From positions 1-35,629 of the forward strand of contig JAFGHJ010000037.1 in NCBI GenBank assembly GCA_016930175.1: a DNA stretch of 35,629 nt, written 5' to 3'. Below, piece after piece: positions 16,737-23,379 of this stretch (positions are counted from its first letter, which is position 1; each line of letters starts with the position of its first letter). This DNA is from Caldifarciminota bacterium. GTDB lineage: Bacteria; Hydrothermota; UBA3072. Under the pieces are notes generated by a model. It worked only from the letters and a program-made list of their open reading frames with translations. It did not search any database and was not told where the DNA came from. The translations under genes and the position numbers were made by a program.

Positions 16737-18470
16737 TTAGTGAGTTATTTTCGAGATAATTTCTCTGATTTTTTCGCTTTCCACAGGTTTGTCACCGCTG
16801 GAAATAAGAGCAATCAAAATATCCGTTTTTGTCATTTCTATCCTTGAAAGTGTTATTTTATATTTGCTGCAGAAATCAAGCAATTTTCCTGATAGAATCT
16901 TTTCTTTAGGTGAGAGGAATATAATTATGGTGCCGTTTGCCACTTCTATATCTTCATATAAAATTTCATCTTTTTGATGTTTGCTGAGTAATCTGTGTAT
17001 TGTTTCTACGATTCTTAATATATCTGAGCTTGGAGCTCCAATTCTCCAGAAATCTTCTAAAGAAAAATAAATTTTCCTTATTTGTTTTTCCGGAATATTT
17101 GGGGAATTCTTAATTATTACTTCTATCTTTTTAGAGTCTATTTCTCTCATTCCTTCGTCGAAGTCGCGAAATTTACCGAGTGTTTCGGTAAGAATCTTCT
17201 TTGTTTTCTGATATAATTCGGATAGCGCTTCAAATTCATCAAGATCGGCTTTTATGTCGAATATTAATAAATTTGAATTTTCCAATTCTCTTGGTTGGTG
17301 GGTAGATAGAAGTTTAAGACCTGTTATTTTATTGAAGCCGGCTATTATTTTTCTGCTTTTAGATTCTGCGTCTTCTTTTTGAGTAACTATTATGATTTTA
17401 AACTCCAGAAAAAACTCTGTTGAGTTCGTAAGGAAAAAGTAAACTTGCGGCAGGCCGCTTCTTTTGAATTCTTTAACCAGAAGGGGTATTATTGCCCGGA
17501 CGTAAAGTTCCAATCCTATAATAGCTTTGGCTCCTTTTTCGGTGTCTTCTTTTTCTTTTTCATGTATTCTCTTTAAAACCTTTTTTATTTTTTTATGAGC
17601 AGCAAGAGTATAAGGTTTTCCGTCTCTATCACTAATTTCGATTCTTGCTATAAGTACTCCTTCGGGAGTTGTAAACTCTTTGTTATATATAATTTTAGAG
17701 TCCGGAAGAACAAAGGATATTGTGCCAAGTATTACTTTAAGTGGTAACTCTTTTTCATAAACACCTACGCTTATACAGGTAAGGTTCTCTTTTGTCGTTT
17801 TTATATTTTTTGTATGAATTTGAATTTCGCCGTTTGTCTTTATCACTTCTTCCCTTACCCTGTAATTAGTGATAATCTGTTCGGCTAAATCTTTAGGGGT
17901 TCTTTCTGTTATATAGGCTTTTGTACGGGAAGCAAAGAATTTGAATGTTTCTCCTTCCGGACCTAAAAGATCAGGTACAAAATCTTCTTTGCATTCTTTT
18001 TTTATTATATTTATGACTTTTGAGTATACTTCAAGCCTTTTTGACTCGATTGACAGAAGCAACCTTTTTGCCAGACTTCCCTCTGATATGTTTAAGATGT
18101 TATCAATTATTTCTTTTTTATCTTTTTGGAATTTTTTAAGAGCGGGTTTGTTCTTAATCTCTATTACCAATATTATAATACCTAATTCGTTTCCGTTCGC
18201 TTCGATTCTAATTCCGGATTCATAAGATATATTCCAGCCTTTTCCGTGAATTGTCCCGAGGATAGCAGTGGAAAAACCCGGCCAGTCCTTGCCAATTATT
18301 CCCATAGAGAAGAATACCGGAAAAGAGGTTCTTTTTGGGATATTGTTTTCAAGAATTTGGATTCCTTTCGAATTTATTTCCCATTTGCGGATTAGTTTCT
18401 CAACGAGTTTTTTTTCTTCATCGAGCGAAAAAAAATCACGGGTTTTTTCGTAATTATATTCTTTCATCAA
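16737..18470 (-). CDS. ACT-like domain protein, function unknown
   Basis: The 577-residue soluble protein has an ACT-like segment at about 52-115 (FSMGIIGKDWPGFSTAIL, then a GWNISYESG strand), resembling the KDRPGL motif of regulatory ACT domains. A second segment of similar type may lie at 228-300 (ISVGVYEKELPLKVILGTIS). The stretch between them (FFASRTKAYITERTPKDLAEQI, about 178-200) recalls the N-terminal regulatory part of the very large NAD-dependent glutamate dehydrogenases, but no dehydrogenase domain is present. I do not recognise the family. Its ATG overlaps the DUF4159 stop by 4 bases and its stop is one base from the next start, so it is tightly coupled within the operon. Confidence 0.65.
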   Translation of the reverse strand: MMKEYNYEKTRDFFSLDEEKKLVEKLIRKWEINSKGIQILENNIPKRTSFPVFFSMGIIGKDWPGFSTAILGTIHGKGWNISYESGIRIEANGNELGIIILVIEIKNKPALKKFQKDKKEIIDNILNISEGSLAKRLLLSIESKRLEVYSKVINIIKKECKEDFVPDLLGPEGETFKFFASRTKAYITERTPKDLAEQIITNYRVREEVIKTNGEIQIHTKNIKTTKENLTCISVGVYEKELPLKVILGTISFVLPDSKIIYNKEFTTPEGVLIARIEISDRDGKPYTLAAHKKIKKVLKRIHEKEKEDTEKGAKAIIGLELYVRAIIPLLVKEFKRSGLPQVYFFLTNSTEFFLEFKIIIVTQKEDAESKSRKIIAGFNKITGLKLLSTHQPRELENSNLLIFDIKADLDEFEALSELYQKTKKILTETLGKFRDFDEGMREIDSKKIEVIIKNSPNIPEKQIRKIYFSLEDFWRIGAPSSDILRIVETIHRLLSKHQKDEILYEDIEVANGTIIIFLSPKEKILSGKLLDFCSKYKITLSRIEMTKTDILIALISSGDKPVESEKIREIISKITH

Positions 18471-19084
18471 TGAGTCATTGCATAAATATATATGTTTATG
18501 CCCATTTTTAAAGCTTTTTCCCTTAGCTCTTCAGGGTCTTTATAAACAGAAGGAGATGCCCATCCGTCTGAAATGTTGCTGTTGTATGTATAAAAGAGTG
18601 CCAGTCTTCCTTTTAAAAACAGCCCATAGCCTTTCGGAGCTCCTTTATAATGTTCGTGTATTTTCGGTAAGCCTTCGCCTAATTCATAGTATATTTTATA
18701 AATTTCGTGATCGGTCGGTATTTGTACTAATTCATGCTGCGGAAAAGCTTTGTTTATTTCTTCTCGAAAATATTCGTCCATTCCATAGTCATCGTCTACA
18801 TAAATGAAGCCTCCGTTCCATAGATAATTTTTTAAATTTTGTAATTCGGACTTTGCAAACTCTATTTTTCCGTGTCCGGTAATGAAGAGAAACGGGTAAT
18901 AATATATTTCGGGATCGTTTAAGGATAAAACTATTTCTCTTTCCGGTATTTTTATGTTGGTCTTTGTGTTTATTGCCTTTGCAAAATTTGTAATGATATC
19001 CGGATCGTTATACCAATCTCCGCCAGAGTACCTTACCCTTACTATTGATGGATTCATTAAGGAGAGAATAAAAAGAAAAATCAT
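18467..19084 (-). CDS. DUF4159 domain protein
   Basis: Nearly the whole 205-residue product matches my recollection of DUF4159: VRYSGGDWYNDP near residue 17, the PFLFITGHG segment (63-71), the NYLWNGGFIYVDDDYGMD core (85-102), FPQHELVQIPTDHEIY (114-129), LPKIHEHYKGAPKGYGLF and the GRLALFYTYNSNISDGW strand near the end. The domain has a glutamine-amidotransferase-like fold, and in other bacteria it often sits near MoxR/VWA-type clusters; its activity is unknown. A short hydrophobic N-terminus may be a signal sequence. It follows xerD by one base and overlaps the next gene by 4 bases. Confidence 0.88.
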   Translation of the reverse strand: MIFLFILSLMNPSIVRVRYSGGDWYNDPDIITNFAKAINTKTNIKIPEREIVLSLNDPEIYYYPFLFITGHGKIEFAKSELQNLKNYLWNGGFIYVDDDYGMDEYFREEINKAFPQHELVQIPTDHEIYKIYYELGEGLPKIHEHYKGAPKGYGLFLKGRLALFYTYNSNISDGWASPSVYKDPEELREKALKMGINIYIYAMTH

Positions 19085-19085
19085 C

Positions 19086-19967
19086 TTATCCTCGAGGATG
19101 ATAAGAGGTCAATATTTCTCTGAGATAATTTCTGTCTACGTGTGTATATATTTGGGTGGTCGAAATGTCGGCATGTCCTAAAAGGAGTTGGACTGTTCGC
19201 AGAGTAGCTCCTCGCTCGAGGAGGTGGGTCGCGAAGGAATGTCTGAGTGTATGTGGTGTACAGCTTTTTGTTATTCCACTCTTAATAAGGTGTTCTTGGA
19301 ATCGTTTCCAAAGACCCATCCTGGAAAGTTTATTACCTCTTCGTGTAAGGAAAAGAAAAGCGGATTTTTTTTTGTCAAGAACGGGTCGTTCCTCTGTAAT
19401 GTATTTGATAAGAGCTTTCTTTGCTTTACTTCCAACAGGAATTATTCTTTCTTTACTTCCCTTTCCTTTGACGCGGATGAAGTCTTCCTTTAAAAAAATA
19501 TCTTCTCTTCGAATACTAAGGAGTTCGGAAACTCTTAACCCGCAGCCGTAGAGTAATTCTAAAATCGCTTTGTCTCTCATAGAATATTTGAAATCGCCGT
19601 TTACGCTTTCGATTAATTTCGCGATTTCATCAGCGGACAGAAATTTGGGTAGCTTTTTTTCCGCTCGCGGAGATTGAACGTTATTCATTGGAGTTACTTC
19701 TATCAATCCTTCTCCCAGGTGGAAAAGAAAAAACATCCTCAGGGATGATGTTTTCCTTGCTATAGTTGCAGTAGAAAAATTTGAACTATGCAAGCCGCGG
19801 AGGTAATTTTTAATATCCTCTCCATCTATATCTTTAATATTTTTTTTTGTGTTTTCTAAAAAAGACAGGACATCACTTTTGTAGCTTTCTACAGTATTAC
19901 CGGATAAACCTCTTTCTGCCTGTAGGTAATAAATAAAATCTTTGACAAGATTTTCGGTACTATTCAT
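19086..19967 (-). CDS. xerD: Xer-type tyrosine recombinase
   Basis: The 293-residue length and layout match XerC/XerD: an N-terminal SAM-like DNA-binding domain (1-100) and a catalytic domain with all six active-site residues in place. These are Arg145 (GLRVSELL), Lys169 (VKGKGSKER), His239 and Arg242 ([14 protein letters not shown]), His265 (LLGHADIS) and the nucleophile Tyr274 (TQIYTHV). The enzyme resolves chromosome dimers at dif by site-specific recombination. XerD rather than XerC is a guess from overall similarity. It overlaps the upstream lipoprotein gene by 8 bases. There is no sign of a mobile element around it, so a housekeeping role is more likely than integration. Confidence 0.92.
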   Translation of the reverse strand: MNSTENLVKDFIYYLQAERGLSGNTVESYKSDVLSFLENTKKNIKDIDGEDIKNYLRGLHSSNFSTATIARKTSSLRMFFLFHLGEGLIEVTPMNNVQSPRAEKKLPKFLSADEIAKLIESVNGDFKYSMRDKAILELLYGCGLRVSELLSIRREDIFLKEDFIRVKGKGSKERIIPVGSKAKKALIKYITEERPVLDKKKSAFLFLTRRGNKLSRMGLWKRFQEHLIKSGITKSCTPHTLRHSFATHLLERGATLRTVQLLLGHADISTTQIYTHVDRNYLREILTSYHPRG

Positions 19968-20583
19968 TTAATTTGAAAGATATGAGCTCCCAAACTACTG
20001 AGTCAGCCGGTATCTCTTTTTTTATAAGGCCTATGTTAGGCGCAAACCATTCATATTCAATTGTGGAATCATTGTCTTCGACCACTGTTCTTTTTAAGCG
20101 ATACACATTTTCATAGTTTTCCGAATTTACAACTATTGAAGTGTGTATGACCGAATCGACTGATATGCGGAAATCTTTTACGAGTATCTCCTCCCTATAG
20201 ATTGACGAAAGCTTAAATTCTTTTTCCCAGTTTTCTCCCTCGATAGGTGGTAGTAAAAGATAAGGTTCATATACTATTCCGAAATCTATACGTTCCCCTT
20301 CGTAAGTAGTAAACAGCTCCCTGATTCTTTTCACCGTACCTGATTTTCTTTCAAATTGATAAACTTCACCGCCTACATCAACTAAGAATAAACTGTCTCC
20401 ATGTGTTGCCCCGATGTCTTTTACCTCTATCGTGATTTGATAATTGTTATCTCCTTTTACATCGAATAGCCACTCATTTCCTCTTTTTAAGGGGAAATAA
20501 TCCGCAGTCATTCTTGTGGAAAAGGAATTCCTACATCCTAAAACCAATGCCAAAATCAAGGAAGTCAAAGCCAGGTTCTTCAT
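19960..20583 (-). CDS. Predicted lipoprotein
   Basis: The 207-residue product begins with a lipoprotein signal ending LVLGC (Cys17). The mature part opens with [15 protein letters not shown], a phrase typical of a large, poorly characterised set of FCB lipoproteins, and continues as an all-beta protein with many aromatic residues (for example [15 protein letters not shown] near 104-118). No catalytic motif is visible. The gene starts inside the upstream barrel-like gene (53-base overlap) and its end overlaps xerD by 8 bases, so it is part of the operon. AGAGGT serves as the ribosome binding site. Confidence 0.75.
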   Translation of the reverse strand: MKNLALTSLILALVLGCRNSFSTRMTADYFPLKRGNEWLFDVKGDNNYQITIEVKDIGATHGDSLFLVDVGGEVYQFERKSGTVKRIRELFTTYEGERIDFGIVYEPYLLLPPIEGENWEKEFKLSSIYREEILVKDFRISVDSVIHTSIVVNSENYENVYRLKRTVVEDNDSTIEYEWFAPNIGLIKKEIPADSVVWELISFKLNE

Positions 20584-20959
20584 TAAAAACCTCTCTTAAG
20601 GAAAATCCGATTTGGAAAGTTGAACTTTCTGTTGAAAATAAATATGCGAAACGGACTATAAAAATGGGTGGCAAACCGCTTTCAGAAGTATCTTCCCTTG
20701 TCCTTGTAACTTTTGCTATTCCTATCTCTGGTAGAATCGAAAATTTTTGCCCTAGAAAAATTTCTTTACCCAAAGATATTCCGTAAAGTCTCACTTCATA
20801 ATCGCTTTTAGTATAGTATGAAGCAATAAGATCGTAGTTAACTTTATATTTTTCTCCAATCATTACGGAGAACCCGGAAGGAGTATCTAATGCTGCTGCA
20901 CCCTGTGGAACCGAAGAACTTACGAACAAGTTAAAGCCAACGAGCAAAATTATATTCAT
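20531..20959 (-). CDS. Small exported beta-barrel-like protein
   Basis: The 142-residue product has a signal-like N-terminus (MNIILLVGFNLFVSSS) and then a series of amphipathic strands, such as KVNYDLIASYYTKSDYEVRLYG (39-60), ending in a phenylalanine-rich C-terminus (LDFGIGFRM) typical of outer-membrane barrels. No specific family is recognised. It is the first gene of the six-gene operon. No Shine-Dalgarno sequence precedes the ATG, and a promoter-like pair ends about 6 bases upstream, so the transcript may be leaderless. Its 3' end overlaps the next gene by 53 bases in another frame. Confidence 0.68.
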   Translation of the reverse strand: MNIILLVGFNLFVSSSVPQGAAALDTPSGFSVMIGEKYKVNYDLIASYYTKSDYEVRLYGISLGKEIFLGQKFSILPEIGIAKVTRTREDTSESGLPPIFIVRFAYLFSTESSTFQIGFSLREVFNEEPGFDFLDFGIGFRM

Positions 20960-20965
20960 ATCTGA

Positions 20966-20993
20966 ATATTAAAAAACTATTTAAATTTGTCAA
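20966..20993 (-). promoter_or_regulatory. Candidate promoter of the six-gene minus-strand operon
   Basis: Minus-strand TTGACA (plus 20988-20993) is separated by 16 bases from TAATAT (plus 20966-20971). The -10 lies 6 bases upstream of the ATG at 20959, which would give a leaderless or nearly leaderless message. Confidence 0.5.
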
Positions 20994-21008
20994 CAGTTGA
21001 AAAACATT

Positions 21009-21120
21009 TACCACGGAGAACACAGATATAATAGGACGCAGATGAACGCAGATTGAAAAGGATTTTTTTGTTGTTTTGTTTTTTTGACTAATGACCAGTG
21101 ACAAGTGACTTAGTTGACTA
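21009..21120 (-). repeat. Composite intergenic repeat, inverted relative to the copy at 14545
   Basis: From left to right on the plus strand there is a CCACGGAGAACACAG tract (21012-21026), an ACGCAGATGAACGCAGATTG phrase (21037-21056), a T-rich segment, and four 7-base units at 21083-21110. Reverse-complemented, the heptamers and the A-rich segment closely match 14552-14594. The copy sits between the divergent operon promoter and tatA. Confidence 0.65.
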
Positions 21121-21142
21121 ATTCAAAGAATCCTTTGGGGTA

Positions 21143-21171
21143 TTGACTTTTGCCTTTTCTGGTTTTAGTAT
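21143..21171 (+). promoter_or_regulatory. Candidate promoter of tatA-tatD
   Basis: TTGACT at 21143-21148 is followed after 17 bases by TAGTAT at 21166-21171; the tatA ATG is at 21191 with AAGGAGGA just upstream. Confidence 0.5.
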
Positions 21172-21190
21172 AACAAAAAGGAGGAAATCA

Positions 21191-21388
21191 ATGTTTGGAC
21201 CTATTGGATGGCCCGAAATAATAATTATATTGATTATTGCCCTCTTATTGTTCGGCGCAAAAAGATTACCTGAAATAGGCAGGTCAATGGGAAAGGCGAT
21301 AAGAGAATTCAAAAAGTCTTTTAAAGATGTAACGGACGAATTGGACAACGATGAGTTGAATTCCTCTGAGAAAAAAGAAAAAAAGTAA
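21191..21388 (+). CDS. tatA: Sec-independent protein translocase subunit TatA
   Basis: The 65-residue product has the standard TatA/E form: a short N-terminus, a single membrane helix (WPEIIIILIIALLLFG, residues 7-22), the FGxxxLPEIG hinge, an amphipathic helix (RSMGKAIREFKKSFKD) and a charged lysine- and glutamate-rich tail. TatA forms the pore for export of folded proteins. The start at 21191 is fixed by AAGGAGGA and by the expected short N-terminus; the frame is open further upstream but has no ribosome binding site there. tatC and tatB are not in the window. Confidence 0.93.
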   Translation: MFGPIGWPEIIIILIIALLLFGAKRLPEIGRSMGKAIREFKKSFKDVTDELDNDELNSSEKKEKK

Positions 21389-21423
21389 CTTTAATTTAAA
21401 CTGAAATAATCTTTTCCGGTACG

Positions 21424-22185
21424 ATGAATTTCAAAATATGTGATTCGCATTGTCATCTTCAGGACAGAAGATTCAGAGGGGAAGTCGAAGAAGTTATACG
21501 TAGCGCCAGGGAATCCGGTGTGGAAAAAATATTGGTTCCCGGATGGGATCTTCGCTCAAGTAGGGAAGCGGTAGTTATCTCGGAGAAGTTTGATGATGTT
21601 TATTCGGCTTGCGGGGTTCATCCTCATGACGCGAAATTTTACAATGATAGCGTTGAGAGAGAAATAATAAAGCTGTCCAAGAGTAAAAATGTAGTGAGTA
21701 TAGGAGAAATAGGTCTTGATTATTATAGAGACCTCTCTCCGAGAAATGTACAAAAAGATGTGTTCGAAAGGCAGCTTAGAGTCGCCGAAGAGAACGATCT
21801 TCCTGTAATTATACATACAAGGGATTCGATTGAGGATACGATAGAAATAGTTACAAGATTTAACTGTAAGGGTGTTTTTCACGCTTTTGATTATACTAAG
21901 AATTTTGCAATGAAGATTATAGAAATGGGTTATTTTATAGGGGTAGGCGGAGTCGTTACTTACCCTAACAGTAAGATATTTTCTTCTATAAAGGAAATTC
22001 CGCTTACTTCTGTTTTGGTTGAGACTGACGCTCCGTATTTAACGCCTCAACCGCATAGGGGTAGAAGAAATGAACCCTCATATACAAAATATGTGGTTAA
22101 AAAAATCGCGGAACTAAAGTCTAAAAGTTTTGAGGAAGTTGCAGAGAAAACATACAACAATACAAAAAAATTATTTGGAATTTAG
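21424..22185 (+). CDS. tatD: TatD family metal-dependent DNase
   Basis: The 253-residue protein carries the complete TatD metal site: DSHCHL near residue 7 (two histidines), CGVHPHDA (62-69), GEIGLDYYRD (98-107) with the bridging Glu, VIIHTRD, a GVFHAFD histidine and ETDAPYL near 206-212. TatD proteins are TIM-barrel 3'-5' exonucleases; the link with the Tat system is mainly genomic. It begins 35 bases after tatA without a strong ribosome binding site and is likely co-transcribed with it. Confidence 0.94.
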   Translation: MNFKICDSHCHLQDRRFRGEVEEVIRSARESGVEKILVPGWDLRSSREAVVISEKFDDVYSACGVHPHDAKFYNDSVEREIIKLSKSKNVVSIGEIGLDYYRDLSPRNVQKDVFERQLRVAEENDLPVIIHTRDSIEDTIEIVTRFNCKGVFHAFDYTKNFAMKIIEMGYFIGVGGVVTYPNSKIFSSIKEIPLTSVLVETDAPYLTPQPHRGRRNEPSYTKYVVKKIAELKSKSFEEVAEKTYNNTKKLFGI

Positions 22186-22251
22186 AAACCGGCAGGGGAA
22201 TGAAAAAAGGACTTTGTACACCTTGCATGTTTTTCAATTAGTTGATGTTTA

Positions 22252-22405
22252 AGGCTCGAGGTTCCAAGGTTTCCAGGTTTCAAGGGTTCAAGTAAAAACA
22301 ACAAAAAAATCCCTGTGTTCTTTTTGGCTTTGCGTGAAAATCATTTTGGTGGTGTGGTTTGGGTTCTAAACAACAAAAAATCTTTGTGCTCTCTGTGTTA
22401 AACTG
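22252..22405 (+). repeat. Composite intergenic repeat with octamer array
   Basis: Octamers beginning AGG run from 22252 to 22290 and end with AGTAAAAA at 22291-22298. The CAACAAAAAAATC segment and a CCCTGTGTTC tract follow, and then a second A-rich plus CTCTGTGT tract at 22371-22405. The layout is the same as at 14457. It occupies most of the 300-base gap between tatD and the membrane-protein gene. Confidence 0.68.
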
Positions 22406-22420
22406 TGTTAAAAAAGGGGG

Positions 22421-22448
22421 TTGACAAAACAGAAAATAATGATATTTT
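22421..22448 (+). promoter_or_regulatory. Candidate promoter of the membrane protein-regulator-TonB receptor cluster
   Basis: A perfect TTGACA at 22421-22426 is followed after 16 bases by TATTTT at 22443-22448. The start codon of the first gene is about 38 bases downstream of the -10. Confidence 0.5.
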
Positions 22449-22485
22449 CTTTGTATAGCAAAGGACTTTGGAAAGGAGGTTTAAA

Positions 22486-23073
22486 ATGATGGATAAAAAA
22501 GAGGCAGAAAAAAGTTTGAAGGAGATAAAAAGGCATCTTGGGGAAACAGAAGAAGAGCTGAAGAAAATGGGTGTATGCGCCATAGATATTCATTTCCTAT
22601 GGGGAATTCTTGCGCTTGTTGGTCTTGCTTTGACGAAATTTTTTTATAATCAGGGAATGTATAATCTAATATGGATTAGCTGGGCTTGTATTGTTAGTGT
22701 TTGTACCTTTTTCGGTTACAGAATTGCGAGAAAGATTGCGATGATGACCGGTATTACCTCTTTTGCGGCTAAGCTGACATGTATGGTTTGGGTTGGAATT
22801 ACTGTAAGTATTTTTTTGGCGATGTTTATTCTCTGGGCTACCGAATATACTCATTTTTTAGAAAGTGTAATAGCTTTGTTTATAGGCATAGGTTTCTTTG
22901 TAGAGGCTTTCGTTACGTGGAGAGAATTCATTGCTGCGGCTATTCTTTGTTGGTTGGGTGCCATAGTTGTCGCTTTCTTCCCGGAATTGGTTAATTTTAT
23001 TTTTTCTTTTCTCATTTTTGTTACTATGCTTGTTCCGGCAATTATCGTTAAAATTCGCTATAGAGGGAAATAG
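22486..23073 (+). CDS. Integral membrane protein paired with a winged-helix regulator
   Basis: The 195-residue product has a charged N-terminal helix (MMDKKEAEKSLKEIKRHLGE, probably coiled coil) and five or six membrane segments from about residue 35 to 190. A central amphipathic stretch reads GYRIARKIAMMTG. No catalytic motif is visible and I do not recognise the family. The ATG at 22486 was chosen for its AAAGGAGGT at 6 bases; a second ATG follows directly. Its stop codon touches the start of the regulator gene (TAG then ATG), so the two are translated together. This suggests that the regulator and membrane protein work as a unit. Confidence 0.75.
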   Translation: MMDKKEAEKSLKEIKRHLGETEEELKKMGVCAIDIHFLWGILALVGLALTKFFYNQGMYNLIWISWACIVSVCTFFGYRIARKIAMMTGITSFAAKLTCMVWVGITVSIFLAMFILWATEYTHFLESVIALFIGIGFFVEAFVTWREFIAAAILCWLGAIVVAFFPELVNFIFSFLIFVTMLVPAIIVKIRYRGK

Positions 23074-23379
23074 ATGGAAGATTTTAATCCTGCGGAAGTA
23101 AATAAATTGATTCATGCGCCTATAAGGCTTGGAATTATGACTATTTTGAACTCGGTCAGAAAAGTGAATTTTCTTTATCTGAGAAAAAAGCTTGACGTTA
23201 CAGATGGAAATCTTAGCAGTCATATGGAGAAATTAGAGGAAGCCGGTTATGTGAGCGTAAAGAAAACGTTCTTGGATAAAAAACCGAATACAATTTACAG
23301 GATAACGGAAAAAGGGAAAAAGGCTTTCAGGTCTTATCTGGAGCATTTGGAAAAGATACTTGAAGGAAGCGAAAACTAA
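23074..23379 (+). CDS. Winged-helix transcriptional regulator (HTH_34/ArsR-MarR-like)
   Basis: The 101-residue product is almost entirely one winged-helix domain of the HTH_34 type. It has LIHAPIRLGIMTIL near residue 12, a recognition helix region VTDGNLSSHMEKLEEAGYV (43-61), and a wing with KKTFLDKKPNTIYRITEKGKKAF. Such small regulators commonly repress the neighbouring membrane protein or transporter. It begins immediately after the upstream stop codon and overlaps the start of the TonB receptor by 20 bases, so it may control the whole cluster. No metal-binding cysteines are present, arguing against a metal sensor. Confidence 0.85.
   Translation: MEDFNPAEVNKLIHAPIRLGIMTILNSVRKVNFLYLRKKLDVTDGNLSSHMEKLEEAGYVSVKKTFLDKKPNTIYRITEKGKKAFRSYLEHLEKILEGSEN

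Noticed and set aside
19086-19967. Integrase of a phage, integron or genomic island
   Set aside because: The protein has XerC/D length and sequence, lies in a packed operon, and no attachment repeats, transposases or phage genes are visible nearby.
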